Shown: positions 18,367 through 28,168 of the stretch, one piece after another
How positions within the stretch are numbered: position 1 is the first letter of the stretch
How the letters are laid out: the number at the start of each line of letters is the position of its first letter
Assembly (NCBI RefSeq): GCF_019145195.1
Contig: NZ_JAHSTW010000005.1
Coordinates: 186,001-250,000 of the forward strand
Source of the DNA: Pseudomonas siliginis
GTDB lineage: Bacteria > Pseudomonadota > Gammaproteobacteria > Pseudomonadales > Pseudomonadaceae
Length of the DNA: 64,000 bases
Reading direction: 5' to 3'
The notes under the pieces: generated by a model
What the model saw: only the letters and a program-made list of their open reading frames with translations
Told to the model about the DNA's origin: nothing
Databases searched by the model: none
Made by a program: the position numbers and the translations under genes

Positions 18367-19167
18367 ATGCAGTTTTCCCTCGCTCATCAGGTGGCGCTTG
18401 TCACCGGTGCCAGCTCCGGCATCGGCCATGCCGCCGCCAAAGCACTCGCTGCGGCCGGTGCTGCGGTCGTGATCAACTACAACAGCAGCGCCGAACCTGC
18501 CGAAGAACTGGCCGCGCAAATCAACGCTGAGGGCGGCAAGGCCCTCGCTATCGGCGCCGATGTCTCGAAAGAAGAAGAGGTCGAAAGGCTGTTCAAAGAG
18601 ACCGTCGAAGCCTTCGGCTCGCTGGACATTCTGGTGGCCAACTCCGGCCTGCAAAAAGACGCCGCTGCCGTGGACATGACGCTCGACGACTGGAACACGG
18701 TGATCGGCGTCAACCTCACCGGGCAGTTCCTCTGCGCGCGGGAGGCGTTGCGGATTTTCCAGCGTCAGGGCGTGCGCGAAGGCGTGTCGCGCGCGGCGGG
18801 CAAGATCATTCACATGAGTTCGGTGCACCAGCGCATTCCATGGGCCGGGCATGTCAATTACGCGGCGTCCAAGGGCGGCGTCGATCAGTTGATGCAGAGC
18901 CTCGCCCAGGAAGTCAGCCACCAGCGCATCCGCATCAACAGCATTGCGCCCGGTGCGATCAGCACCGCGATCAACGCTGACGCCACCGCAGGCGAAGCCG
19001 GCGAAAAACTCCTCGAACTGATTCCCTACGGGCGCATTGGCGATGTCGAGGATGTTGCCAACGCGGTGGTTTTCCTCGCTTCCGATCTGTCCGATTACAT
19101 CGTCGGCACCACCCTGTTCATCGATGGCGGGATGAGCCTCTATCCGGAGTTTCGCGGCAATGGCTGA
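18367..19167 (+). CDS. SDR-family oxidoreductase (glucose 1-dehydrogenase-like)
   Basis: Classical short-chain dehydrogenase of 266 aa. It has the NAD(P)-binding TGASSGIG motif near residue 14, catalytic Ser in SSVHQR and the YAASKGG active-site motif near residue 160, and the typical C-terminal FIDGGMSLYPEF of glucose 1-dehydrogenase-like enzymes. Its stop overlaps the start of the GH15 gene by 8 bases, so the two are co-translated. With a GH15 partner, a role in oxidation of glucose or trehalose-derived sugars, often stress-linked in pseudomonads, is plausible but inferred. Cytoplasmic. Confidence 0.88.
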   Translation: MQFSLAHQVALVTGASSGIGHAAAKALAAAGAAVVINYNSSAEPAEELAAQINAEGGKALAIGADVSKEEEVERLFKETVEAFGSLDILVANSGLQKDAAAVDMTLDDWNTVIGVNLTGQFLCAREALRIFQRQGVREGVSRAAGKIIHMSSVHQRIPWAGHVNYAASKGGVDQLMQSLAQEVSHQRIRINSIAPGAISTAINADATAGEAGEKLLELIPYGRIGDVEDVANAVVFLASDLSDYIVGTTLFIDGGMSLYPEFRGNG

Positions 19168-20986
19168 GCCTGAAATGGAACAACAAAGTCCCATCGGTGC
19201 CCACGGCATCATCGGCGACATGCGCAGCGCCGCACTGGTCAACGACAAGGGCAGCGTGGATTTTTTCTGCTGGCCGGAGTTCGACAGCCCGACGATCTTC
19301 TGCTCGCTGCTCGACACCCCTGAAGCAGGGATTTTCCAGCTCGCGCCAGACTTGCCGGACGCGCGCCGAGAACAGATTTATCTGCCCGACACCAACGTCT
19401 TGCAGACCCGTTGGCTGAGCGAACACGCGGTGGTGGAAATCACCGATCTGTTGCCCATCGGTGACGATGTCGACGCACTGCCGGTACTGATGCGCCGGGT
19501 GCGCGTGGTCAGCGGCTCGGCGACGTTCAATCTGCGTTGCGCGGTGCGCCACGACTACGGCCGCGCCGACACCCGGGCAGAAATGGACGAAAAAGACGTA
19601 ACGTTCCACGCCGCTGGCCAGCCGTCGATACGCCTGGCTTCAGATCAGGCACTGCAAATCGATGCGCAAGCGGCCGTCGCGCAGTTCACCCTCAAGCACA
19701 ATGAAACCGCCGCGTTCATGCTCGGCGGCAGCGACGATCCGCGTTTTGCCGAAGGCGCCGGCGAGTTGTGCATGGAGCGCACCCTCAAATACTGGCGTGG
19801 CTGGATCGGCCAATCCAACTATCGCGGGCGCTGGCGGGAAATCGTCAATCGCTCCGCCCTCGCCCTGAAACTGCTGACCTCACGCCGCCACGGTGCGATC
19901 CTCGCCGCCGCCACCTTCGGCCTGCCGGAAACACCCGGCGGCAGACGCAACTGGGATTACCGCTACACGTGGATCCGCGACGCTTCGTTCACCGTGTATG
20001 CGTTCATGCGCCTGGGCTTCGTCGATGAGGCCAACCATTACATGCAGTGGCTGCGTGGTCGGGTCAGCGATTGCTGCGGCAAACCGATGAAACTCAACAT
20101 CCTCTATGCCATCGACGGCCAGCAGGAGTTGCCGGAAACCGAACTCACGTACCTGTCCGGCCACGGCGGCGCGCAACCGGTGCGGATCGGCAATGGTGCC
20201 TACGATCAGGTCCAACTGGACATATTCGGCGAGCTGATGGACGCGGTGTATCTGGTCAACAAGTACGGTGATGCGATTTCCCACGAAGGCTGGCGGCACG
20301 TCGGCGAAGTGGTCGATCAGGTCTGCGAAAACTGGCAGAGCGAAGATGTTGGCATTTGGGAAATGCGCGGTGAAACCCATCATTTCCTGCACTCGCGGCT
20401 GATGTGCTGGGTGGCGCTGGACCGTGCGATCCGTCTGGCTTCCAAGCGTTCGCTGCCGGCGCCGTTCGCCCGTTGGGATAACACCCGGCAAGCGATCTAC
20501 ACCGACATCTGGGACAACTTCTGGAACGAAGAACGCGGGCATTTCGTTCAGTACAAGGGTGGTACCGCACTGGATGGCTCGATGCTGCTGATGCCGCTGG
20601 TGCGCTTCGTCAGCGCCAAGGATCCGCGCTGGCTGTCGACCCTCGAAGCGATCGAAAAAACCCTGGTGCGCGACGGCATGGTCTATCGCTATCGCAACGA
20701 AGACGCCAACATCGATGGCCTCAGCGGCACCGAAGGCGCGTTCGCCGCGTGTTCGTTCTGGTACGTCGAATGCCTGGCCCGCGCCGGCCAGGTGGAAAAA
20801 GCCCACCTGGAGTTCGAGCAATTGCTGCGATATGCCAATCCGCTTGGGCTATACGCCGAAGAGTTCGACAGCCATGGGCGGCACCTGGGCAACACGCCGC
20901 AAGCGCTGACGCATCTGGCGTTGATCAGTGCAGCGAGCTTTCTTGATCGCAAGTTGAGTGGCGAGAAGAGTTCCTGGCAGCCATAG
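19160..20986 (+). CDS. Glycoside hydrolase family 15 protein (glucoamylase/trehalase-like)
   Basis: 608 aa with the bacterial GH15 layout: an N-terminal beta-sandwich domain (about residues 1-240) and an (alpha/alpha)6 barrel. The substrate motif is NWDYRYTWIRDASFT, the general acid is probably E401 in GIWEMRGE, and the second carboxylate lies in the FWYVECLA segment. Bacterial members hydrolyse alpha-glucosides including trehalose, releasing glucose. No signal peptide is seen, so it acts in the cytoplasm. It overlaps the SDR gene by 8 bases, suggesting sugar release followed by oxidation. Substrate not determinable from sequence alone. Confidence 0.9.
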   Translation: MAEPEMEQQSPIGAHGIIGDMRSAALVNDKGSVDFFCWPEFDSPTIFCSLLDTPEAGIFQLAPDLPDARREQIYLPDTNVLQTRWLSEHAVVEITDLLPIGDDVDALPVLMRRVRVVSGSATFNLRCAVRHDYGRADTRAEMDEKDVTFHAAGQPSIRLASDQALQIDAQAAVAQFTLKHNETAAFMLGGSDDPRFAEGAGELCMERTLKYWRGWIGQSNYRGRWREIVNRSALALKLLTSRRHGAILAAATFGLPETPGGRRNWDYRYTWIRDASFTVYAFMRLGFVDEANHYMQWLRGRVSDCCGKPMKLNILYAIDGQQELPETELTYLSGHGGAQPVRIGNGAYDQVQLDIFGELMDAVYLVNKYGDAISHEGWRHVGEVVDQVCENWQSEDVGIWEMRGETHHFLHSRLMCWVALDRAIRLASKRSLPAPFARWDNTRQAIYTDIWDNFWNEERGHFVQYKGGTALDGSMLLMPLVRFVSAKDPRWLSTLEAIEKTLVRDGMVYRYRNEDANIDGLSGTEGAFAACSFWYVECLARAGQVEKAHLEFEQLLRYANPLGLYAEEFDSHGRHLGNTPQALTHLALISAASFLDRKLSGEKSSWQP

Positions 20987-21298
20987 CGGTGAGCGCTTTT
21001 TCGCCAGCGCTTGTCAGACCGATCTCTGGTCGACAGGTATTTTTTCCACAATGGGCCTGCATGCCAGACAACTGGCTCAGGCCCGTATCCGCTGTTAAAC
21101 CCGTACGCCGGTTACGTCTGGCGACAGTCTGTGTAAAAACCGCACCTGCAAAAACCACTCACGTCACGTTGAAACGCCTCACGCAACGTACGCTTACACG
21201 CCGAAATACCTTGTTGCCAGCCGTTACATCCACACCTACCATCCAAAGCAACGGGCACAGCGGAGCTGTCCAACCACACCCGAATTCAAGGAAGCGGA
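20987..21298. other. Intergenic stretch, no feature recognised
   Basis: 312 bases between the GH15 gene and the 129-aa gene. No convincing ORF, hairpin or REP is seen except a ribosome site (AAGGAAGCGGA) directly before the next gene, which probably has its promoter here. Confidence 0.5.
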
Positions 21299-21688
21299 AT
21301 GCCTCATCACGTCCAGCGCACCATCGACTCCCCTCTTCGCACCGGGCTGAGCCGCACCCAGCTATGGGAAGCCGCCGACCAAGGCCTGATCAAATGCTGG
21401 GAAATCGGCCGCCAGCGCGCCGAACGCTTTCCCGAAGTGGCCCAGCGCTGCCTGGCCGATGAATTGCCGGTGCTTGGCTGGAAGGGTGGCGTCAGTCGCA
21501 GCCTGAAAAAAAACGAGAAGTACGGCTCACTGAAATATCTTGCGCAGTGGCAGGGACTGCGTGGCGAAGATCTGGATATCGATCTGGCGCAGGAGCGTTC
21601 GCTGACGTGCTCGCGGACGAAGATGAAGGTGACGTTTACACCGGATCGGACGAAATATTTCAATCAGGTCGCGGAGCTTGAGGCTTAG
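21299..21688 (+). CDS. Hypothetical 129-aa protein
   Basis: Not recognised. A soluble, charged protein with a GLSRTQLWEAADQGLIKCWE segment near the N-terminus that looks helical and could form a DNA-binding-like helix-turn-helix, but this is only an impression. It has a good ribosome site (AAGGAAGCGGA). It is convergent with the lipoprotein gene and its 3' end overlaps that gene by about 29 bases. Composition matches the host. Confidence 0.6.
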   Translation: MPHHVQRTIDSPLRTGLSRTQLWEAADQGLIKCWEIGRQRAERFPEVAQRCLADELPVLGWKGGVSRSLKKNEKYGSLKYLAQWQGLRGEDLDIDLAQERSLTCSRTKMKVTFTPDRTKYFNQVAELEA

Positions 21689-22292
21689 CCGTGCGGAAGT
21701 CCGGGCGGTAGCAATCCGGGTACAGGGCACAGACGCCGTACTGGGCGTCCAGATCGGCCATGTGCTGGTAGAACTGCTCGATTTCCCAAAACGTTTCATC
21801 CGCAACGGTCATCAGGTAGAAGTAACTGAGCTGATGATCATTGGGCAGCACCAATGGAAACTCTGCCAGCGCGTCCATCCTCGGCGCATTGGCCAGCGCC
21901 GCGAGCATTGGCGTCGGTGCCAGGGACAATTGCTCGAAGTACTTTTGCTTGTATGTCGCCAGACCTATGGCTTCACCTTTTGCTCTGGCATCGATAAGTT
22001 GCGCGAGGTTTGCACGGCGCTGCTCCCAGTACGCCGCCGGCAGGTCTACATTCATTTGTTGCTTATGGCTGGCCAATGCCTCATCGGCGCTGAGCTGGCG
22101 TTGCGGTTCGCCCGGCACAGCGGCGGACCGTGCGTCCAACTCCTTGAAGGACAGCATGATCGTCGACTTGGCAAACATGCGTTCCATCAGTTCACGGCGC
22201 TGCGGGGTGTCCGGCAATGCCGGTGGCGGCGATGCGCAACCGGTCAGCATCACGACAAGTCCCGACATAACAAGCAGCGTTTTGAGTGACAT
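21660..22292 (-). CDS. Putative lipoprotein
   Basis: 210 aa with a clear lipoprotein signal: a hydrophobic stretch followed by the lipobox LTGC, giving a mature N-terminal lipidated Cys at about residue 19. The body is mostly helical and charged with no family I recognise. The likely location is the outer or inner membrane, facing the periplasm. It is divergent from the alpha/beta-hydrolase gene and convergent with the 129-aa gene, which it overlaps slightly. Confidence 0.78.
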   Translation of the reverse strand: MSLKTLLVMSGLVVMLTGCASPPPALPDTPQRRELMERMFAKSTIMLSFKELDARSAAVPGEPQRQLSADEALASHKQQMNVDLPAAYWEQRRANLAQLIDARAKGEAIGLATYKQKYFEQLSLAPTPMLAALANAPRMDALAEFPLVLPNDHQLSYFYLMTVADETFWEIEQFYQHMADLDAQYGVCALYPDCYRPDFRTAKPQAPRPD

Positions 22293-22382
22293 GTATCGTC
22301 CTTGAAGCCAGTCGACAGAATGAGCTGCGCAGTCTATCCGATGGTCTAGGGTTTGGAAGACGTTTGCACGGAGTTGACAGTC

Positions 22383-23270
22383 ATGATTCAGTCAGTCCTT
22401 ACGCCTTTTCTGACCATTGCCTACGAACAGCACGGTCCGAACAACGGCGCCCCGGTGATTCTGCTCCACGGCTTCCCCTATTCCCCGCGCACCTTCGACG
22501 AAGTCGCCCCGGCGCTGGCCGCGCGAGACTACCGCGTCATCGTGCCGTACTTGCGCGGTTACGGGCCGACCCGGTTCAACAGTGCGCAAACCCTGCGCTC
22601 CGGTCAGCAAGCTGCGATGGCGCAGGACTTGCTCGATCTGATGGATGCGCTGGGCATCGAACAGGCCACGCTTTGCGGTTATGACTGGGGCGGTCGGGCA
22701 GCGTGTGTTGTCGCGGCGTTGTTTCCGGCGCGAGTGCGCGGGCTGGTCAGCGGCGACGGCTACCTCGTGCAGGACATCGCCCATGCGAAACAGCCGTTGG
22801 ACCCCGAAGACGAGCATCGGCTCTGGTATCAGTACTACTTCCACACGCCGCGTGGCGTCGAGGGCCTTAAGCAGAATCGCCGGGAGTTGTGTCAGTTGCT
22901 TTGGCGGCTGTGGTCGCCGACATGGGCGCGAAAGGATGAACGCTACCCGCTGACCGCTGGCGCTTTTGATAATCCTGACTTTGTCGACGTGGTGATTCAT
23001 TCCTATCGGCATCGCTTCGGCTACGCCCCGGGCGATCCAGCCCTGGAGTGGATGGAAGAAGCGCTGGCCACACAGCCGGTGATCAGCGTGCCGAGCATTT
23101 CGCTGTGCGGCGCCGATGATGGCGTCGGCCCGCCTTCGCTGATTGATGAAGATGCCGAACATTTCAGCGGCTTCTATGAGCGGCGCGTGCTGGCGGGTGT
23201 CGGCCACAACATTCCTGAAGAAGCGCCGCAGGAAACCCTCAAGGCGATACTGGATCTGCTGCAACGCTGA
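22383..23270 (+). CDS. Alpha/beta hydrolase, epoxide-hydrolase-like
   Basis: 295 aa from the ATG at 22383. The oxyanion motif is LLHGFPYS, and the nucleophile is D101 in GYDWGG; an Asp at this position is typical of epoxide hydrolases and haloalkane dehalogenases rather than esterases. The C-terminal histidine is in GVGHNIPEE. The substrate is unknown. It is convergent with the regulator gene; the ends overlap by about 30 bases. Cytoplasmic. Confidence 0.85.
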   Translation: MIQSVLTPFLTIAYEQHGPNNGAPVILLHGFPYSPRTFDEVAPALAARDYRVIVPYLRGYGPTRFNSAQTLRSGQQAAMAQDLLDLMDALGIEQATLCGYDWGGRAACVVAALFPARVRGLVSGDGYLVQDIAHAKQPLDPEDEHRLWYQYYFHTPRGVEGLKQNRRELCQLLWRLWSPTWARKDERYPLTAGAFDNPDFVDVVIHSYRHRFGYAPGDPALEWMEEALATQPVISVPSISLCGADDGVGPPSLIDEDAEHFSGFYERRVLAGVGHNIPEEAPQETLKAILDLLQR

Positions 23271-24222
23271 CCGAAAACCGCTCTCGATAAGCCTGCGGTG
23301 TCACGCCAATCGCTCGCAGAAAACTGCGCCGCAACGTCTCTTCGCTGCCAAAGCCGCAATTGGCGGCGATGCGTTTCACCGGCAAGCCGGTATCGCTGAG
23401 CAGTCGGCGGGCGGTTTCGACGCGGATCAATTCGATCGCCCGCGCCGGGGTCTGGCCGGTGTCGGCGCGGTAGTGGCGGATAAAACTGCGCTCGCTCATG
23501 CCGGCCTGTTCGGCAAGGGTCGGGATGCCGAGGTCGCAGGTCAGGTTTTCGGCGATCCAGGCGTGCAGTTCATCGAAGCGGTTGCCCTGTTGTTGCAGCG
23601 CCAGCGTCACGCTGAATTGCGACTGCCCGCCCGGGCGTTTCAGGAAGACGACCAAATGCCGGGCGACGTCGAGGGCGATGTCGCGGCCGAGGTCTTCTTC
23701 GACCATGGCCAACGCCAGATCGATGCCTGCCGTGACACCGGCGGAAGTCCACACCGGGCCGTCGTTGATGAAAATCGGATTGGCTTCCACGTGCAGATTC
23801 GGATGCTGCGCGGCCAGTTGCTCGCAGCGCGTCCAGTGGGTGACCACGCGGCGGCCATCGAGCCAGCCGCTGGCCGCGAGTAGAAAGGCCCCGGTGCATA
23901 CCGAAGCCACGCGCCGGCAATGAGTGCCGTGCTCGCGCACCCAGTCGACCAGTTGCGAGTCTTCGGCGGCGGGATAAATGCCCCAGCCACCGGCGATGAT
24001 CAAGGTGTCGCTGGGCGTTTGTGGCAACGGTTCGGCGAGCACCGCCAACCCCGCCGATGACATCACCGCCCCGCCACCGCTGGCAATCACGCTCGGCGCA
24101 TAGGGCGTCGGCATGCCGCGCTGGCGAGCCAGATCGTTGGCCGAGGCGAACACCTGCAACGGCCCGGTGACATCAAGAATCTGCATGTTGGCAAACGCGA
24201 GAACGTGAATGGCTTTGGGCAT
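23239..24222 (-). CDS. GlxA-family transcriptional regulator (DJ-1/PfpI + AraC HTH)
   Basis: 327 aa. The N-terminal ~190 residues form a DJ-1/PfpI-type amidotransferase-like domain with the SVCTGAF elbow Cys. The C-terminal ~100 residues form an AraC-type double helix-turn-helix (AEQAGMSERSFIRHYRADTG). Such regulators often control nitrogen-compound catabolism. It is divergent from the InhA-like gene with about 90 bases between starts, so control of that gene is likely. Confidence 0.9.
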   Translation of the reverse strand: MPKAIHVLAFANMQILDVTGPLQVFASANDLARQRGMPTPYAPSVIASGGGAVMSSAGLAVLAEPLPQTPSDTLIIAGGWGIYPAAEDSQLVDWVREHGTHCRRVASVCTGAFLLAASGWLDGRRVVTHWTRCEQLAAQHPNLHVEANPIFINDGPVWTSAGVTAGIDLALAMVEEDLGRDIALDVARHLVVFLKRPGGQSQFSVTLALQQQGNRFDELHAWIAENLTCDLGIPTLAEQAGMSERSFIRHYRADTGQTPARAIELIRVETARRLLSDTGLPVKRIAANCGFGSEETLRRSFLRAIGVTPQAYRERFSVSVAADPVSP

Positions 24223-24311
24223 TTGGCGTAATTCGTGGGGTGATTGGCGTATGCGCCAGAACCTACGCGCCTACAGTGCAGTCGTCCACTTCTTTCAACG
24301 GAGCAAGAACG

Positions 24312-24998
24312 ATGACGCTGCAGATCGGTTTTCTGTTATTCCCACAGGTTCAGCAACTCGACCTCACCGGCCCTTACGACGTCCTCGCCTCGTTGCCCGG
24401 CGTGCAGGTCCACCTGATCTGGAAGGATCTGATGCCAGTGACATCCAGCACCGGGCTGCTGCTGAAACCGACTACGACCTTTGAGGATTGCCCGGATCTG
24501 GATGTGATCTGCGTGCCCGGCGGCAGTGGTGTCGGGCCGCTGATGGAAGATCAGCAGACGCTGGATTTCATCAAGCGCCAGGCCGCGCAGGCACGTTACG
24601 TGACCTCGGTGTGCACCGGCTCGCTGGTGCTCGGCGCGGTGGGTCTGTTGCAGGGCAAGCGCGCGACCACGCATTGGGCATATCACCAGTTGCTGCCGAC
24701 CCTGGGCGCGGTTGCGGTGAAGGATCGGGTGGTACGCGACGGCAATCTGTTTACCGGTGGCGGAATCACCGCTGGCATCGATTTCGCCTTGGTGCTGGCA
24801 GCGGAACTGGTCGATGCCGATACGGCGCAACTGGTGCAGTTGCAATTGGAATATGCCCCGGCACCGCCGTTCAACGCTGGGAGCCCGGACGTGGCGCCGA
24901 GCGCGGTGGTCGATGAGGCGCGGTTGCGCGCGGCGCCTTCGTTGAAATTGCGTACGGAGATTACCGAGCGCGCGGCGGCCAAACTGGGCCTGCGCTGA
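24312..24998 (+). CDS. inhA: Isonitrile hydratase-like DJ-1/PfpI protein
   Basis: 228 aa from the ATG at 24312. DJ-1/PfpI fold with the nucleophile elbow SVCTGS; the cysteine is residue 101, the same number as the catalytic Cys101 reported for Pseudomonas isonitrile hydratase InhA, and the length also matches. InhA converts isonitriles to N-formamides. A longer frame from 24240 lacks support. The divergent GlxA-type regulator is its probable controller. The family is secure; the exact activity is inferred from the cysteine context and length. Confidence 0.75.
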   Translation: MTLQIGFLLFPQVQQLDLTGPYDVLASLPGVQVHLIWKDLMPVTSSTGLLLKPTTTFEDCPDLDVICVPGGSGVGPLMEDQQTLDFIKRQAAQARYVTSVCTGSLVLGAVGLLQGKRATTHWAYHQLLPTLGAVAVKDRVVRDGNLFTGGGITAGIDFALVLAAELVDADTAQLVQLQLEYAPAPPFNAGSPDVAPSAVVDEARLRAAPSLKLRTEITERAAAKLGLR

Positions 24999-25020
24999 TC
25001 TTCAGCCGAATGCAAAACCT

Positions 25021-25109
25021 GTGGGAGCGAGCCTGCTCGCGAAAGCGGAGTGTCAGTCGCCAGTGACGTCATCTGGAAGACCGCATTCGCGAGCAGGCTC
25101 GCTCCCACA
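25021..25109. repeat. REPIN: two inverted REP palindromes
   Basis: Perfect GTGGGAGCGAGCCTGCTCGCGAA at 25021 and the inverted GCGAGCAGGCTCGCTCCCAC ending at 25108, between the InhA-like and CPBP genes. Confidence 0.88.
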
Positions 25110-25207
25110 TTTGATTTGTGTCTGGCATCACTGCCACACCTTCACTTGTCCCACCTCCCTCGCCCGTGTAGAAAGCCCCTTCCAGAAATCTCGCACAAGG
25201 ACTTTCG

Positions 25208-25999
25208 ATGAAGGCGCTGCCCTGGCTCTATCTCGCGCTGCTCGGCCTCGGTTATGGATTGGCCCTGAGTTACGGCCAGCTCGGTTGGCTGGCATTGATC
25301 TCCGTGGGGCTTTTGCTGTTCGCCGCATTCGCCGTGCGCCAGCAGCAAGTGCCAGTCGCGCGCTGGCTCGGCCATGGCCTGTTCATCGTTTTGGCGGTGG
25401 CACTGGCGATGCACTGGCTGCCGGGCTTCGCCAACGGCCGCGTGATCAATCCGCAACGTTTCACTGACAACGCCGTGCCGTTCGCGATGTACTTCAATCT
25501 CGACAAACCGCTGGTGGGCTTCTGGTTGCTGCTGGTGTGCCCGTGGATCGTCGCGCGGCGTTCGTTGCGCCTGACGGTCTATGCCACTGCCCTCGCCCTG
25601 ACGCTGTGCGCGATTCTCGCCCTTGGCGGCGCATTGTTGCTCGGCGTAATCGCTTGGGCGCCGAAGTGGCCGGATCAGGCCTGGCTGTGGGTGCTGAACA
25701 ACCTGCTGCTGGTGACGCTGGTCGAGGAAGCGCTGTTTCGCGGCTATATACAGGGCGGGCTGAGCCGTCGCTTCAAGCACCTGCCCTACGGCGACAACCT
25801 CGCGCTGCTGTTGGCCTCGCTGTTGTTTGGTCTGGTGCATGCCGGCGCTGGCTGGACCTGGGTGTTGCTGGCGGGACTGGCCGGGGTCGGCTATGGTCTG
25901 GCCTACCGTTTTGGCGGACTGGGCGCGGCGATCGCCACCCATTTCGGCCTGAACCTGCTGCACTTCGGCCTGTTCACCTATCCGATGCTGGCCAGTTGA
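25208..25999 (+). CDS. CPBP-family intramembrane glutamic endopeptidase
   Basis: 263 aa, about eight hydrophobic segments. The Abi/CPBP motifs are in order: E173-E174-xxx-R178 (EEALFRG), FGLVH with H211, and HFGLN with H245 and N249. Members are Rce1-like intramembrane proteases; many bacterial ones have unknown substrates. Located in the inner membrane. It appears monocistronic. GGA-rich ribosome site just upstream. Confidence 0.9.
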   Translation: MKALPWLYLALLGLGYGLALSYGQLGWLALISVGLLLFAAFAVRQQQVPVARWLGHGLFIVLAVALAMHWLPGFANGRVINPQRFTDNAVPFAMYFNLDKPLVGFWLLLVCPWIVARRSLRLTVYATALALTLCAILALGGALLLGVIAWAPKWPDQAWLWVLNNLLLVTLVEEALFRGYIQGGLSRRFKHLPYGDNLALLLASLLFGLVHAGAGWTWVLLAGLAGVGYGLAYRFGGLGAAIATHFGLNLLHFGLFTYPMLAS

Positions 26000-26101
26000 C
26001 GCAAGCGCGGTTTTGCGACGCCGTACTTAAATCTGAAAAAAAACTTCAATAAAAACCTGTCGGCGCCGACAACCATTCAAAGCCTTGCGGATTGAAAAAC
26101 C

Positions 26102-27667
26102 ATGCGTAACAACCAGCCCATTACACAACGCGAGCGGACCTTTCCAGCTCAGCAACGGTTGATTTCCACCACCGATGCCAAGGGCGTGATCACCTACTGC
26201 AACGACGACTTTGTCGAGATCAGCGGGTTTTCGCGGGAGGAATTGATCCGGGCGCCGCACAATCTGGTCCGTCACCCTGACGTGCCGTCGGCGGTGTTCT
26301 CGCACATGTGGGGCACACTGAAACAAGGCTTGCCATGGATGGGCATCGTCAAGAATCGCTGCAAGTCCGGTGACCACTATTGGGTTAACGCCTATGTAAC
26401 ACCGGTGTTCGACGGCAATCAGGTGATCGGTTACGAGTCGGTGCGCGTCAAGCCCACCGCCGAACAGATCCGCCGCGCCGAAGCGCTCTACCAACGCATC
26501 AACCAGGGCAAGTCGGCGATTCCTTCGACGGACAAATGGCTGCCGCTCCTGCAGGACTGGCTGCCGTTCATTCTGGTCAGCTAGCTGAGCTTCATGATTG
26601 GCGCGACGCTCAACTCGCAGTGGGGCTTCGCTCTCGCCGCCGGTTTGTCGGTGCCGCTGGGCCTGATGGGCCTGCAATGGCAGCAACGCGGGCTCAAGCG
26701 CCTGCTGCGCCTGGCCGAACAGACCACCTCCGACCCGCTGATCGCGCAGATGTACACCGACAGCCGTGGCGCCCAGGCGCGTCTGGAAATGTCGATCCTC
26801 AGCCAGGAAGCACGCCTGAAAACCTGCCTGACCCGCTTGCAGGACACCGCCGAGCACTTGACCGAACAGGCCAAGCAGTCCGACGCCCTGGCACACAACA
26901 GCTCAACCGGCCTGGAACGCCAGCGCGTGGAAACCGAACAGGTCGCCACCGCCGTCAACCAGATGGCCGCCACCACCCAGGAAGTCGCCAGCCACGTACA
27001 GCGCACCGCTGACGCCACCCAGGAAGCCAACCGCCTGACCGGCCGTGGCCGCGACATTGCCGGGGAAACCCGCGAAGCGATTCAGCGCCTGTCGGTGGTC
27101 GTCGGCGAAACCGGCCTGACCGTGACGCAACTGGCCAAGGACAGCGACGAAATCGGCGGTGTGGTCGACGTGATCAAAGGCATCGCCGACCAGACCAACC
27201 TGCTCGCCCTCAATGCTGCGATTGAAGCGGCGCGTGCCGGTGAAATGGGCCGTGGTTTTGCGGTCGTGGCTGACGAAGTCCGTCAACTGGCGCAACGCAC
27301 CAGCGAATCCACCGGGCAGATCCATGCCCTGATCGCCAAGTTGCAACAGACCGCCTCCAGCGCCGTGCAGACCATGGAAGCCGGCCATCGCCAGGCTGAA
27401 GAAGGCGTGGCACGGGTACTGGAAGCGGATCAGGCACTGGTCGGCATCAGCGAAGCGGTGGCCAACATCACCGACATGACAACGCAGATTGCTGCTGCGA
27501 CGGAAGAGCAAAGTGCCGTGGCTGAGGAGATCAGCCGCAACATCAGCAATATTTCGGAACTGGCCGATCAGACCTCGGAACAAGCGCACAACTCGGCGTT
27601 GCTCAGTGAAGAACTGACGAAGACGGCCAACACGCAGTATTCGTTGGTGGCGCGGTTTAACCGCTGA
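26102..27667 (+). pseudogene. aer: Aer-type PAS methyl-accepting chemotaxis protein, split by in-frame amber codon
   Basis: A 521-codon reading frame for an Aer-like energy taxis receptor with a single TAG at codon 161 (26582-26584). Upstream is a PAS domain (TDAKGVITYCNDDFVEISGF, normally FAD-binding). After the stop, the same frame continues directly through the membrane segments, HAMP-like region and the conserved MCP signalling hairpin ([21 protein letters not shown]). The stop sits at the start of the membrane region, where a CAG (Gln) would fit, so one C-to-T change explains it. The 357-aa distal part has its own ATG at 26594 and could be made separately, but would lack the sensor. A sequencing error, a phase-variant or a real loss of aerotaxis are all possible. 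Confidence 0.85.
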
Positions 27668-27680
27668 TTGAACTGGCGAA

Positions 27681-27720
27681 AACAAAAAACCCGGAAAGCG
27701 AGAGCCTCCGGGTTTTTGTT
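27681..27720 (+). terminator. Intrinsic terminator after the chemoreceptor gene
   Basis: AAACCCGGA ... TCCGGGTTTTTGTT hairpin with flanking A and T tracts; 14 bases after the stop codon. Confidence 0.9.
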
Positions 27721-27723
27721 GCT

Positions 27724-27854
27724 TGTCTGAAAGTGATGATACTTGGCAGACCGCTTTCGCGAACTAGCTCGCTCACATATTGGAACTGCTTGGGACCACA
27801 GTTTTGTGTCCGACGACAATCCCCTGTGGGAGCGAGCCTGCTCGCGAAGAGGCC
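27724..27854. repeat. REPIN-containing direct repeat, left copy
   Basis: Contains a degenerate inverted REP (27751-27777) and a good direct REP (27826-27850). The segment from GTCTGAAA to GAAGAGGCC is closely repeated at 28731-28862, including the internal TGTGTCCGACGACAATCCCC. The two copies bracket the toxin module. Confidence 0.8.
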
Positions 27855-28015
27855 TTCTATGCCGACGTCGATCTCACTCAAGCAAAACAGATACTGCCTA
27901 CAACTGCGCCAGAACGAGCCGACTGGTGCGCGCTGAGGCTAGGTTCTATCGTTTGCCGGTCAAAACTTATTCACATAAGCTGGTCAGCATGAATACACAT
28001 CCTTCGGAGGCTCCG

Positions 28016-28162
28016 ATGGCCACCACTCGAAAAACCGACAAACCCAGCAAAAAGGAAGTTCGTGAAGAACTGACATTCCTCGATGTTCGGCAAGCCGCGC
28101 GTGATGGGCAGAAAGTGTTCGATAAATTTGTGATCACTGGCAGGCTACCGATCACAAAGTAG
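28016..28162 (+). CDS. Small 48-aa partner of YafO-like toxin (putative antitoxin)
   Basis: Short basic/acidic protein ending in FVITGRLPITK. Start chosen at 28016 because CGGAGG lies 5 bases upstream; an ATG at 27989 has no ribosome site. It ends 6 bases before the toxin-like gene, so the pair forms an operon. It is much shorter than YafN, the usual YafO antitoxin, and I see no Phd/YefM DNA-binding domain. The antitoxin role is inferred from position alone. Confidence 0.6.
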   Translation: MATTRKTDKPSKKEVREELTFLDVRQAARDGQKVFDKFVITGRLPITK

Positions 28163-28168
28163 GCCTGA

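Noticed and set aside
27743..28162. 139-aa frame containing the 48-aa gene
   Set aside because: Its first 90 codons run through a REP palindrome and have no ribosome site; CGGAGG supports the start at 28016.
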